Below, in pieces: positions 11,294 to 23,200 of a stretch of DNA of 64,000 nucleotides (position 1 is the stretch's first letter; every line of letters starts with the position of its first letter). Origin of the DNA: Isoetes taiwanensis. Taxonomy: Eukaryota > Streptophyta > Lycopodiopsida > Isoetales > Isoetaceae. Under the pieces are notes generated by a model. It searched no databases. It was not told the origin of the DNA and saw only the letters and a program-made list of their open reading frames with translations. The stretch lies in the NCBI GenBank assembly GCA_021234155.1, contig JAJEKV010000002.1, positions 11,522,725-11,586,724 of the forward strand, written 5' to 3'. A program made the translations under genes and the position numbers.

Positions 11294-11430
11294 AAGTTTA
11301 ACCTTGCCAAAGTCTTCTATCTAACGCTACACTTACATATCTAAGAAGTTTAGCCTTGCCAAAGTCCTCTCTCTAATGACACTATGCTTAGATATCTAAC
11401 AAGTTTAACCTTGCCAAAGTCTTTTGGTGT
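11294..11430. repeat. Three imperfect 52-55-bp tandem repeats
   Basis: Units begin AAGTTTA(A/G)CCTTGCCAAAGTC at 11,294, 11,346 and 11,401, with periods of 52 and 55 bp. The third runs into GGTGTGCCTTTTGCTA, which also precedes the long-TIR element at 3,382-3,397. Confidence 0.85.
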
Positions 11431-11435
11431 GCCTT

Positions 11436-13060
11436 TTGCTAGTTTTTTATGTTTTTTCTTTGTTTGGTGTGGGTCACGCGTCCCACGCAAGGAAATGGTG
11501 CCACGCCCGTGATGGGCCGTGGGCTTCTGTTCTGGACCCATTCTGTGGGATGCCGTGGATGCAGCGTGGCCAAGGGCCATTGAAGTTGAGTTGATGCCTT
11601 CGATGGATGGCACCGCTTCCGGGAAAGGAGCACGCCAGAATGAATATAGTCATCAGACTTACGGGGCCGTGGGCTCCATGAGTCTCACAGCCCTAATCCA
11701 GAACGATTTGGCTTCACAGAGTCTCACCACGGCCCTGTAAGTCCTTCCACGACCCGTCAATCAGTAAATCTTCGACTTTCCACGACCAACAAGCCCACGG
11801 CCATCACGGCGTGGCTTCAATCTGCAACACCTTAACGCACTGGTCCTCGGTTTTCCACGATAAGATTCAATCTTGACCGTCGAATGGACAGCTGTTATCA
11901 GCTAGTAACACGCCTGTTCTTGAAAATTTATGGAGACAATCCCGTAACAGCCTAGGATTTTCTCTGCCCTTCTCTGCATCTGCCATAACATCCTAGGATT
12001 TTCTGAACAGGGCTTCGCTGCAGCTTTGCCGGAACAGGGTTGGGCTTCCCTTGCAAGCAAGCTACTAAAAACTCCATCGTTTTCTACCCCATCGTTTTCC
12101 CAAGTTCCATCCTCCCCACCTGCTGCTCAAGCTCGGGCGGCCATTGATTTGTGCCCCTCGCCGGATTCCAGCATCTCGGTAAAGCTTCACCTTCTCGATC
12201 CTGTACAATGGGGCAAACTGCCTCTGTTATGAGCCCATTTGATGACATTTTTGTTCAGGTATTCCCCCTGCTCTGTTATTCTAGTAATGCATCCTGTTTC
12301 CGACCCGGCAAATCCGGCGCCCCTGATTCCGGCCCCTGCTTCCTGCATCCGGTGCTGCTTCTGGCCCCTGCTTCCTCGATCGATCTGGCGCCCTTGCTTC
12401 TAGCCCAAGGTGCAAACCCTCGGACCAGAGCGTTAAGGGAGATAACGCCCTGGCCCTCGGGCCTTACCATAAAAAAAAATCTCGGCAGGCCGTAGCACGC
12501 CCTCGCCATTTTGGCCATGCCTCAACGCCCTCGGCCCAGGGCGTTATCTACCCCTTCACAGGCGTGTGTCTGCCAACCTTCATAGAAGCCCACGGCCATC
12601 ACGGCGTGGCTTCTAGTCTGCAACATCTTCACAGCGTGGGCTTTGTGCGCTCACGGCGTGGCTTAACAAAAGTCTTGGAGACCTTTCTGCAACTCTCACG
12701 GCAACAAGCTTCAGGGCCACAAAAGTTCAGGGCGTGCTAGCAGTGAAGATTCAGATGCCGTGGGTGCCGTCACAGGGACAAAATCCTCGGTCGCAGAAAA
12801 AGACTTGAACTGTTACCATCAGGATCAGATCGATTCTGGTGTATTTCATGTAGCGGGCAGGAAAACTACTGCAGAACCTGTGGTGCTGAACTTACTCTGT
12901 TTCCATAAGGCCGTGATGGGCCGTGGCCGTCATTTTCCGCTGAGAGTCTCTATGCCGTGAGGGTTCTGAGGATTTGAAGCCACGCCGTGATGGCCGTGGG
13001 CTTGTGAGGATGCAGATCAAAGTGACGCTCTGTTAGTGACGCTCTGTTGGCTATCCACTG
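11436..13060. mobile_element. GC-rich palindrome cluster, probable second gene-capturing element
   Basis: The block CCCACGGCCATCACGGCGTGG occurs in direct orientation at about 11,792 and 12,590, and inverted or variant forms occur at about 11,503, 12,910 and 12,979. A 23-bp inverted repeat (AGATAACGCCCTGG type) lies at about 12,440 and 12,527. Inside is a gene-start-like piece: a CT-rich leader, then ATG at about 12,208 opening MGQTASVMSPFDDIFVQ, directly followed by a GT donor at about 12,259. Base composition is clearly more GC-rich than the flanks. No clear matched termini were found, so element status is inferred from similarity in style to the 3.4-4.9 kb element and from the shared left flank GGTGTGCCTTTTGCTA. 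Confidence 0.42.
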
Positions 13061-13671
13061 CCGGGACATACATGATCATGGAAAGCCGTGGACGATGAAG
13101 TTGGAAGTGTGGCCATGCTGTAGAATAAGGCCATCTATGTTGTGGGAAGCCCCAAAATGTGCTGTAAGTTGCTGATGAAATCAAAGTATCCTGAAAGAAC
13201 TCGAGAATGTGGGCATAGAGCAGAGTATGATAAAAATGCTCTGGCTGAAAGAGGCGAAGTGTGTCCAGATAAACTGCTTGTTCATGTCCAATGCTGTTGC
13301 TGCTCCTATTCTTATTGTTTGCCAGAATGAACTGAAGAGATCCTTGCTTACGGTTAGTGCAAGGAGGTATGCAGAATACTTGCAAGATGCAAGGCCTGTT
13401 ATATCTGCCCGTGAATAGAGACTCCTATGTCGGCAAGTTTTTGAAGGTCGATGGAGCACAGAGAAGTATATGCTTGCCGGAATACAAAAATATTTGCCTG
13501 TTAACTTATAGACATCGATTGGAATGAAAGGTGGAATTGATCTCCTTGCTGGAAAAAAGAAAGCCCCTTGCTTTGCGGGTCGGTCGGTTTGCTTCAAAAC
13601 GGCAACAGAAAGGTTGAGATGGAGGCTCCAAAATAAGAGTATCCTTGTGATGCCTTCCACTGATTTGAAAC
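13061..13671. other. Stretch without an identified gene
   Basis: Open frames occur on both strands, for example 13,181-13,726 minus and 13,209-13,418 plus, but neither contains a recognised motif. A 17-bp tandem duplication, GTGACGCTCTGTTAG/GG, sits at about 13,021-13,050. Confidence 0.35.
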
Positions 13672-13926
13672 TGTAAATTATACTGATGAAATAACAGAGA
13701 ATCCAAGTTAACAGATGAGAACACAATGAGACAAAGAATACGAGTGATCAAAAGGTGATTGTATTATCAAAATGTGCACTGTTTAAATACAGATATCTCC
13801 ATGAGGTAAGCTTAGATCATGGAGTAATTCATGCCATAATTCCTTCAACCGCTTCAACCGCTTAACTACTTGCCAAACATGAAATAACCAAAATAGTAAA
13901 CTCAAATAAACACTTAATGTTTAACA
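13672..13926 (-). repeat. Copia 3' LTR
   Basis: Minus-strand LTR bounded by TG and CA. It matches 18,101-18,354 apart from a handful of substitutions. Confidence 0.88.
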
Positions 13927-14013
13927 TCCCCACTTAAGTGTTTACCGTCTTTAACCCAATCACTTCAAGAAATTTCTGAAACTTGATGATTCCCGTGAGC
14001 TTTTGTCATTGCA

Positions 14014-17000
14014 TCAAGAACCATTTCTCGGGCCAGAGGGACGATAAGCCAACTTCAAGGTACCTGTATTTAAGATATCTCTGATATAGTGATACTTAAT
14101 ATCAATATGTTTCATCCTCTTGTGCTCAGCCGGATCATATGAAACTTTCATGGCTCCTTGATTATCTGCCATCAGTGTCATTCCTATGCTGTCATGAATT
14201 TTCAATTCAATTGCTAACCTTTGCAGCCAAATGGCTTCATTAAAAGCATGTGTAATCGCATAGAATTCAGCCTCGCTGGTGGATTGGGCAATGCATCTTT
14301 GTTTGGAGCTACTCCAACTTATGGTTCCTCCCTGCAAGAGTAAAAAACATAACCCGAGATGAATTTTCTCGGCCCTCATCCCCCCCCCGGTCAACTCAGG
14401 GTATCCAACAATCTCCCCGGGCCGCCATTAGCATCAAAACTTATTCCAAGCTTGGAGGTACCGCAAGAATGTACCTTAGACACCTTTTGAGCGAGCAACA
14501 ATGGCTATGCTTTGGATTATTTGCAAACTGACTTAACTTAGAGAGTGTCAAGGACAAGTCAGGTCTTGTGGCTACTGCTGCAAAATTTAGAGTCCCCAAG
14601 ATGTTCCTGTACTGCTCATGAATGTAAAACAGGCTTTCAAAACAAGACTCACCTGAGGCAACTAAGTTTACTCCAAACTCAAGAGGAGTTGCAACCGTCT
14701 TACAATTGGTCATGCCCACCCTGTACAAAAGATCAGCCAAGTATTTTTCTTGATGTAAAAACATCTTACCTTTTCCTTGTCATAATTAATCAGATGCCAA
14801 GAAAGTGATGTATCATGCCTAAATCCTTCATTCTGAATTGTTTATGGAGTTGCTCTTTCAAGCAATACTAACTCATTCTCTCGAGTCCGCTAAGATGATC
14901 AAATCATCCACATAACATAATACAATTACACGTGAAAAGGTATGAATCGAAAAGTAAACACTGTGGTCATTTGCACTTACTTGGAAGTCAAGCATAAGGA
15001 GCACTTGATTCAATTTGGAATACCAAGTTCGGGCCGCCTGCACCATATATTGCCTTATGCAACTTTGCATCACATTAGATCCTTTTGAGTAAAACCCTCC
15101 TGGTCTGTGCTAAATAGAGTTCCTCCTCAAGTTCCCCATGCAAAAAGGCATTTGTGACGCCCATTTGGTGGATGTGATAATGTTGTTGACATCCGTATGC
15201 CAAGATGGTTCTCACTGATGTGAGTCTAACTATGTGAGCAAAGGTCCCGGCCATAATCTATCCCATATACCTGCGGTAAAGCCTTTGGCCACCAGCCTTG
15301 CTTTAAAACGGTCAATGCTGCCATCACTATGGTATTTGATTTTAAATACCCATTTGGATCCTATTATGTTTTTGTCAATTGGTTTTTCAACCAAAGACCA
15401 AGTCCCAGCTTCTTGTATTGATGCAAGTTCAGCTTTTATAGCAGTAATCCACTGATCTCTTTCATTGCTATTAATGGCCTCAAGATAAGTTTGTGGTTCA
15501 ATAGCATGCTCCATGACGTAAAAAGACATAATCTTGGAGCCATGCAGAGGTCTCCTATGGCATGCAGTGTGCCCACAGCCAGCAGTAATATTCTCGTTGT
15601 ATCGCCAGGATACTGTTGTATCATTTTCCCCTAATGGTTCCTCTTCAACATCATTAGGTTCTATGGCATCATTCCTTTCATTTCTGGTATTCTCCAAAGG
15701 AATTGTTGGTGCAGCAGGCAGAGTTTTGCTGGGTACTTCTAAGTCTGCTATGACAACAAAGGTTGATACTTCTGGCTTAGCCTGAGGGAAACAATTTTCA
15801 TATTCATTGAATTCAGCATGGCAGCTAATTACTAGTTTCCGAGTCTCAAGATCAATGAATCTGTATGCTTTTCTATTACTGCAGTAGCCTATAAACATGC
15901 ATGCCTTTACTTGACTCCCTAGCTTTGAGTTTGGAACATTTAACTTTACAAAAGCTTTGCATCCAAAAACTCTCAAATGTTTAAGCATAGGAGATTTACC
16001 CCGACCAAATGTCTTCGTGAACCTTGAATTCAAGTTTGGCATGTGAAGAAGCTCTTATCAAATAGGTCGGGTCAGAAGTTATAGCTTCACCCCAAAAACA
16101 AGCTGGAACTTTCATGCTTAACAATAATGTCCTGGCCATTTCAATGAGGGTTCTATTTACCCTTTCTGCTCGACCATTCTGCTCACTAGTATATGGTGCA
16201 GTGAGTTGGTGTTCAATCCCATTCATCATGAGAAAATCCTCAAAAGCCTTAGAGCAAAATTCACCTCCTCTTAAGGTTAAGATTTGATCTCTAGTTCCTT
16301 TTTCAACCAAATTGCTTGAAGATGCAAAAATATTCAAAGCATTGATTCTTAGCTTTGAGTAAATACACAAATACCTTTCTGGAGAAATCATCCAAGAACA
16401 CAAGGAAATATTTTGATCCTGCAGGTGTAGCTGGACTGATTGGACCACATAGGTCAGTGTGCAGCAGAGCAAGCCTCTGTTTTGCATGTGAAATGGAAGC
16501 CGGGAATCTCCCCCTTGTGATCTTGCATTGTAAACAAATGTTGCAGGGTCTGGTGAATACCTTGCCAATCTTCACAAATCCTTGCTTGATCAGAAATTCC
16601 ATCCGAAAGGGGGCGATATGCCCGAGCCTGTAATGCCATAATGTTTGCTCGGAAGGAGCTTTCACCGCATAATGTACTCCTTCAAGAATTTGAGGTGAAC
16701 CAAGAATCTCATACAAGTTGCCCTTCCAGATATTGCTCGAATCAAGACTTGCCCATCCGCATCTAGCACCTCACAACTAGAGGTAGAGAACTTGATTTCA
16801 TTGCCTCGTGATCGGTTAGGTCGGCCGACCGACAAGAGATTCTTTTGCAAACGTGGTACATGCAGAACATTTTTGATAGTTGTGATAGCTTTTCCAAATA
16901 GAATTGAAATACTACCTGTTCCAATTGCTTCCTGAACATGGTGATCTCCCATGCGAATCACCTTAGGGCATGCAGTAGCTGGTAATTAAAGAAAAGTTCT

Positions 17001-17990
17001 CTTTGTGAAGTCATATGGCTTGTAGCTCCGTAATCCATGTACCACTTGAGTTAGGCTTCCCTTCCATCAATTCTAAGGCAACAAACAGAACTCCCCATGA
17101 TTATCCTCCAGTTCTTCAAGTATGCAGTTGTGTTCCTCCTCATAATTGTCAACACATTTGTCTTCCTCTGCAACGGCTGCTTGCTCTCTGGGTACCGGAG
17201 CAGGGGCTCGACAATCTCTTTGCCATGTGTCCAGTCTTTTGGCATCGAAAACAAGTTGCTTTGTTTTTATCAAATCGAGGCTTCTTTCCTCCATTCTTTT
17301 CCCTTTTTTTTTTTTTTGTTTCATCAACAACAGCAAGATCCGCCACAAGATGTGCCTTGTTCTCGATTCCTCGACGAATGACTTCAAATTTTCGGGCCTC
17401 TCCAGCTTTGTCGAAAGTGTATTCCGACAACCGCCTTCCATATTGATAATGACTCCTTCAAAAGTCAAAGGTAAACCGGCATAAAGATGCTTACCTTCTC
17501 ATCTTCCGTGATATCGACACCTAGTTGGCTTGCAATTCGCCCAGCAGCCCCCTCATGATGCATGCATGCTCATGGAAATCTCCTCCTCACCAAATGAAGA
17601 CTATAGAGCTTTTTTCTTAGAGCAAGACGGCTTTCTCGCTAAATCGGAAGCATAATGGTTCATAAGAACCCGCTTAAATTGCTTGTGGCATGAAAGTCCC
17701 CTGACCAATCTTGCAAGGGTGTCATCTAAACCAGAGCAGATCACCAATCGCGCCTTTCGGTCCTTCTCAGCAAGGTCCGAAGCAGATTCTAGAATAACCT
17801 CAATGGTTTCTTCATCAGTGCCCTCAGTAGCACTAGATCCGGCAGGAGTGCCTTGATTCACACTCCCTGTCGGATTGACAGCATCCCAGAGGCCCTTATC
17901 CTCCAGGATCATCTGGATCCGCCATTTCCAGAGCATAAAATTTTTCCCATTGAACCGGGGAATCACCTTCCATTCAATGCATTCTGTTCC
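14014..17990 (-). pseudogene. Copia gag-pol polyprotein, interrupted
   Basis: Gag starts near 17,990 with FNGKNFMLWKWRIQ and has a CCHC knuckle, CFRCQKTGHMAKR, near 17,230. A protease tail with VLHVPRLQKNLLSVG lies near 16,870. The GAG-pre-integrase H-H-C-C box (WHYRLGH and CNICLQCK) is at about 16,640-16,530, and the integrase core (LLHTDLCGP and TAPYTSEQNGRAERVNRTL) at about 16,480-16,130. Reverse transcriptase spans about 15,520-14,870 with SKWVFKIKYHSDGSIDRFKARLVAKG and the active site YVDDL near 14,920. RNase H at 14,394-14,014 contains STSEAEFYA and MADNQGA. The parts lie in at least six different open segments, so frameshifts separate all the major domains. Domain order and motifs are complete, so the parent was autonomous. 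Confidence 0.88.
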
Positions 17991-18100
17991 GCTGTTTCCA
18001 TCGCATGTGTATTGAAGGTGGTTTACTCAAGGATTATGGAATTCAGTCAGGATAATGACAGAGTCAGAGTCAGAGCAGTTACATGCGTGGGCCCATAACC

Positions 18101-18354
18101 TATAAATTATACTGATGAAATAACAGAGAATCCAAGTTAACAGATGAGAACATGATGAGACAAAGAATACGAGTGATCAGAAGGTGATTGTATTATCAAA
18201 ATGTGCACTGTTTAAATACAGATATCTCCATGAGGTAAGCTTAGATCATGGAGTAATTCATGCCATAATTCCTTCAACTGCTTCAACCGCTTAACTACTG
18301 GCCAAACATGAAATAACCAAAATAGTAAACTCAAATAAACACTTAATGTTTAAT
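18101..18354 (-). repeat. Copia 5' LTR
   Basis: Right-hand LTR, nearly identical to 13,672-13,926. Its outer end reads TTTAATG rather than TTTAACA, so the terminal dinucleotide appears altered. Confidence 0.86.
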
Positions 18355-19195
18355 GTAAACTCTGTGGTTTGTGGTTTTGGAAAAAATTTAGAGAGTGCCA
18401 TGAAGGAAACTCAGAACTAGCATGAGCTATGCGGGTGTAGTCCAGATTCCAAGAATAGCCGCTAAGCCCGAGAACTCTAAGAAGATTGGTGTTGGCTCTA
18501 AGAATAGACTTGGTCGCAGCTTTGAAGGACAGGATCAAGGCTTAAGCTTGCTTGAAGAACTGAGCTTTATTTTCATGAAACATCGCAGACGAATCAGACA
18601 AATCGGCTACAGCCACAAAGGGGAGAGCCTTAAGCAAGGAAAAATTCTGAGAGATAATCCGTTGTGTGCCTGATGTTCCCTGAAGAATGAGTGAGGAATC
18701 GATTGTTAAAAACTCGATTGGGGGCCATATGATGTTGTGTTCGCCAGAAGGAAGGCCAGAGATTGCGAGGCAGAGCTCTGATTCTGGTTTGAACAAAAGG
18801 CTAAAAACTAATCGCCCGTGTTATTTTCCGCCGCTGCACAAGGCCAAGCTTAGGATCCGTGAAATGGCAAAAATCAGAGCTGTGAATCATGATAGGCAAG
18901 TGGGCCTTGCATCTCAGGGTTCGAAAAAGTGGGGGTTTGGCTCGAGGATTGCCAGTTGAATCTCTTAAAGTCCAGTTGGGGTTTAGGGCTACTGCGGGTG
19001 GTTCCAACAAAAATTTCAAACATATGGCTAATTGCATGTAAAGATTCATCCAAACATGCAAATTTCTAGTTTAAAGGACTCGGGATTTTTTGAAAAGGTT
19101 AGGGGACCATATTAAGCATGCCATGCCCTGGCCTGGCTGGGCGGCAAAGTAGATTTGCAATTGCACATCTTAGTAGCCTAGGTAGTAATTAATTG
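18355..19195 (+). other. Unidentified stretch left of the duplication
   Basis: Plus-strand open frames 18,422-18,673 and 18,687-18,959 are Lys/Arg/Ser-rich. The second reads MSEESIVKNSIGGHMML near its start. They could be an ORF1-like piece of an older LINE or a decayed host exon. I cannot tell which, and no family is recognised. The sequence ends abruptly at the left edge of duplication copy A. Confidence 0.3.
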
Positions 19196-19266
19196 GAATT
19201 ACATTTATGGTTTGGGCTTGGTCAACTCTTCCTCTGCACTCTCATAAAAACAGGGGTTCTAATTTT

Positions 19267-20156
19267 ATGTTTCAAAATATGTGGACATACTTAGGGGATC
19301 GGGCTTATGGAAGTTAGTGGGGGGCACTTTATACCATGAGGACACAACTAATAAATGTAAATAACAAAGAATGTTGGGAAGGTTCAGGATTTGGAAAAAT
19401 TTGGGATGGGGGTCAGCTATGGAAGTTGATTTGGGGGTGTGGAGGGGGGGTATAGTATTCCATTGCACTAGCACATTTACCAACAGAAATAACAGACCCA
19501 CCACTTGGGTAGTTAAGTTTTATGGCCCATTATCTTGGTTGAATTTACCTTGGAACTCGAACACCAGGTTCTATATACATCATTGGGCTAGCATATGGTT
19601 TGACCTATTATCTAGTGGTATCTGGGTTACCTTCACACATTCCAAACTAAAGAAATTTTGGCACATATGTTTAACTAGAAAATGTTTTGACCAGGTGGGG
19701 GTGGAATTTATAAACATTGGGGTAGTACATAGGGGAATGGGTATCTTCATAGGATGTATTCCTTCAAATAAGGAGAAGAAAATACAAATTAAACCTTTGT
19801 TGACTTCTTTCTACAACTTTGAGGAATCTACCCCCACACGAGAAGTCAAAGTAAGGATCAAGTAGGCCCATATGTTTTACTAGAAATTGTTTTGTCCAGG
19901 TGGGGGTGGAATCTATAAGCATTGGGGTATTGAAAAGGGGAATGGGAATCTTCTAGGTTCTATTTACTCAAATAGGGAGAAGAGAATAAAATCTAAACCC
20001 TTGCTGGCTTTTGACCACAACTTTGGAAGACGGAGAAGTCTAAGTAAAGATGAGGTTATAGCTCGCCCCTTGTCGATTAGTTATTTGGGATCACCAAGAG
20101 AGGCTACTTTCCCCGCAAGGTATATCTATCCAGGTCCATGTGCCCCACATGCATGA
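19267..20156 (+). pseudogene. LINE ORF1-like region, copy A
   Basis: It opens MFQNMWTYLGD, as in copy B, then breaks. Later open segments read WVVKFYGPLSW and a duplicated pair of GGIYKHWGIEKGNGNLLGSI-like blocks (about 19,690-19,860 and 19,895-20,030). Plant L1 ORF1 proteins bind RNA. The WVKFYG-type segment is reminiscent of the DUF4283 family known there, but that match is tentative. Confidence 0.5.
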
Positions 20157-20213
20157 AGAATCTATCTGGTGACAAAATGTGTAGGTATTTGGTTGGATTC
20201 TACTACAACAAAG

Positions 20214-23200
20214 ATGAAAATTGTATCTTGGAACCTTAGGGGAATTAAGGGAGTTCTCAAATGTGGCAGAGTGCTGGCAGCCATTCGCTCTATGATGGCG
20301 ATATAGTTCTTATTCAAGAGCATAGGCTTCCCGATTTTGAAGCGAGCTCTATTGAAAATGGGTAGGCAAAGGCCTATACCTCACCCCAGCCAGCAGCTAG
20401 GGGAACTAAGGGTGGTACTTGCATCCTCCTGGAGAGGCCTTGCCCGCCCAAAATCCTATTATGTCGTTAGGGACGGCCGCTGGCAAGTGGTTGTCTTTGA
20501 AACCATGGGTTATAGCCGGATATCATCAATGTATACGCTTCAAATAAACCCGTTGAACGGGCAGTTATGTGGGAAGAAATTGAAAGATGGATTAATCTTC
20601 AGGCTGAGGTCACGGAGAATTGGATCTTAGGGGGTGATCTTAACATGACGGACGTGGTGGGATCGTAAAATTGATTACATAGAAATCTGCCGAGGATGAG
20701 AATAGATCTTGGAACTCATTGCTTGACAATGTCAATTTAATTTGGTCCCCGCCATCCAATGCCACCTTTCCTCCAAACAAGCAAAAGGGACAAGACAGAG
20801 TATGCTGCTTGCTGGATAGATTCTATATGGCCAACAGGTCTGCATGCTTTATGGATAGGTGTTATGTGGAGGGGGAGTTGGCATTCTCCCATTCAGATCA
20901 TGTTCCCCAATGTTTGGTGCTGGAAAACATCCCCACTGTATGAAAGAATGGTAATACTCCGTTCAAATTCAACACGTCTTGGCTAGGGAAAGAGGCATTC
21001 TGTAAGCCCTTTAGGACTTTTGTCTCCTCTCTCCCTAACAGAGCTAACCCTCCTAGTATAAAGGCCTGGGTCGAGAAGACCAAGCTTATAAAGCCTTGGG
21101 TTAAAAATTGGGGTAAGAACAGAGCTAAGGAGTTTAAAAGAGAAAAAGACGAGATATACAATCTGATGAGATTGGTGAAGCAAGACTTATTAGCAGACCC
21201 GTATAATATTGCTAATCAAAATTTAGAGGAGGAATTAGAGGGGAAAGCCAGAGCAATCGAAGAGATAGAAGCTAGGGGGGCGACTGTTCGCTCGAAAACC
21301 AAATGGTATGCTGAATTAGATCATGAAAACTCTAAATGCTTCTTCAGAATGGCTGGGGCAAGAATGGCAGATAACAAAGATCCTATCGGCCAAGGATGAT
21401 AACTCAAATGTATTAGAAGATCGCCAGGAAATCAGATCATTTATAAGGGCCGCTTTTGAAAAAACAATTTAAGGAAGACCCTTGCCTAACTCATATCATC
21501 CGGAGATTAGCTTCCCCGGATGAACAATCTTGACTGGGGGAGAGGGTTACCCAAGATGAAAATAGACTTCTACTCCGTAATCTGGAGAAGGATGAGATTC
21601 ACAAAACTCAGGTTTCTAGCAATGGGGAAATCCCCTGCCCAGATGGTTTTCCCCGAATTTTTGTTGAATTTCGGGATGTGCCGGAAAATGATTTTTGTTG
21701 GAGCATGGGCCTCTTGCTCCCTTGCACTCCGACACTAGCAAAATGGTTTCATCACCCTTGTTCCAAAGGTCTCAAGGCCTTTAAGCCTAGGGAATGGAGG
21801 CCCATTGCACTCACACAAATACCATCTATAAAGTGATTATGAAGGCTATTGCTAATCATCCTGAAATCTATTCTCAACAGAGTCATTGGGAAGGATCAAT
21901 CGGCCTTCTTGTCGGGGAGGTATATATTGATAACTACCTTTGCAAAGAAAGGAAGGTCTACATTGGTGCCAAAGCCCAAACAAGAATGTGTACCGATCAA
22001 GATGGATTTTAGAAAGGCTTATGACTCCCTAAGATGGGATGCCCCGCGATGCGGTCATGAGTCGCATGGGATTTGATTCACGCTTATTCTCCGGCTATGG
22101 GGATGAATAGTGTTGCATCCGCCTCTGTTAGTTAATGGGCAACCATCCTGGACTGCTTAATCTCAAGAAAGGCATAAGACAAGGCTGCCCCTTGGCTCCT
22201 TACCCTGCTCCTCATTATGGTAAACCGCTATCCGTAATGGTCCAACTAAAAGAGTCGAAGGGAACCTAGAAGGGCTTACCTTCCCCCAAGGTACCTAAAA
22301 GTTAACAATTATGCAAGACGCAGATGATACTATTATGTTCCCTGTATGATGATAATAGCTTTCACTCATTTCGAGAAATCCTTCGCCTTTTGAGGTTATC
22401 TCTAAATTGGCCTCAATGCAAATAAATGTACAATGTCATGGGTTTTAAAGTGACATTGATCCCCGAGCCGTGGGTCCGGGCTTTCCAATTGTGGTACCGG
22501 AGGGATAGTTACACTCCTTGGTCTCCCTCTATCTCTCTCTGATGGTCTCAAGGGCCTCTGGACCCCTATACTAGACAAACTCAGAAGGAAAGTGGGTCTT
22601 TGGTCTACTAAGTCCCTAGCCACCTCGGGGCGTGTGAAAGTGGCTAATACAAACCCTAATGGCCTCTCATATCTATTACTCGTCAGTTATGGTTTCTCAA
22701 AAGGAGATCTATAACCAAATGCAGGTTATCATCAGGAAATTCATCTGGGGAGGAATGGCAAAAGTGGCTTGGGATGAGCTCTATTGTGATAAAAAAGACG
22801 GAGGGCTGGGATGCAAGGACCCTTTCTTACAAGCACGTGCCTTGGCGTACCTAAATTTGTATGGCGGACATTACAAGGTGAGTCCTCTGAATCATCTCCT
22901 GCTTTAAAATTTGTATCTTACTGGTTGAAGCAAGGTAAACTCCTACACAAACCTTCTCTCCCTAGAGATGAGCTGGGTGCCCTATACTATGGCTTCAAGG
23001 TGGCCCCCGGCACGGGATTGTGGATGAGAAAGATCCTCCAGGCATGGGGACATGTCCCATGGATCCTCCTAAGAATGCAGGTGGATTTAGCTTATTCTGG
23101 AACATTAAGATTTGGGAGAGAAATGGTCTTCCTTTGGCTCTCTCACACCCTCATATTTTCATCAAATGGAAGAGTTTTGGAATAACAATGCCGCAACACC

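Larger units (their letters stand above)
13672..18354 (-). mobile_element. Ty1/copia LTR retrotransposon
   Basis: Near-identical LTRs of about 255 bp bound the element. On the minus strand the order is gag, protease, integrase, reverse transcriptase, RNase H, which is the copia order. A purine tract, AAGTGGGGA, lies just inside the 3' LTR. The sequence next to the 5' LTR reads GGTTATGGGCCC and may be the primer-binding site. It is not the common initiator-Met type. Flanking bases GAAAC and TAAAC are a possible imperfect target duplication. The reading frames carry several interruptions, although the two LTRs differ at only about 8 positions by eye. Confidence 0.9.

Noticed and set aside
12026-12518. 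Several Pro/Ser/Ala-rich frames on both strands in the palindrome block
   Set aside because: GC-rich repetitive DNA yields long open frames by composition. Only the short ATG-to-GT-donor piece was kept as a possible exon.
13181-13726. 181-codon minus-strand open frame beside the copia LTR
   Set aside because: It has no recognisable motif, overlaps the LTR end and competes with open frames on the other strand. Length alone is not enough.
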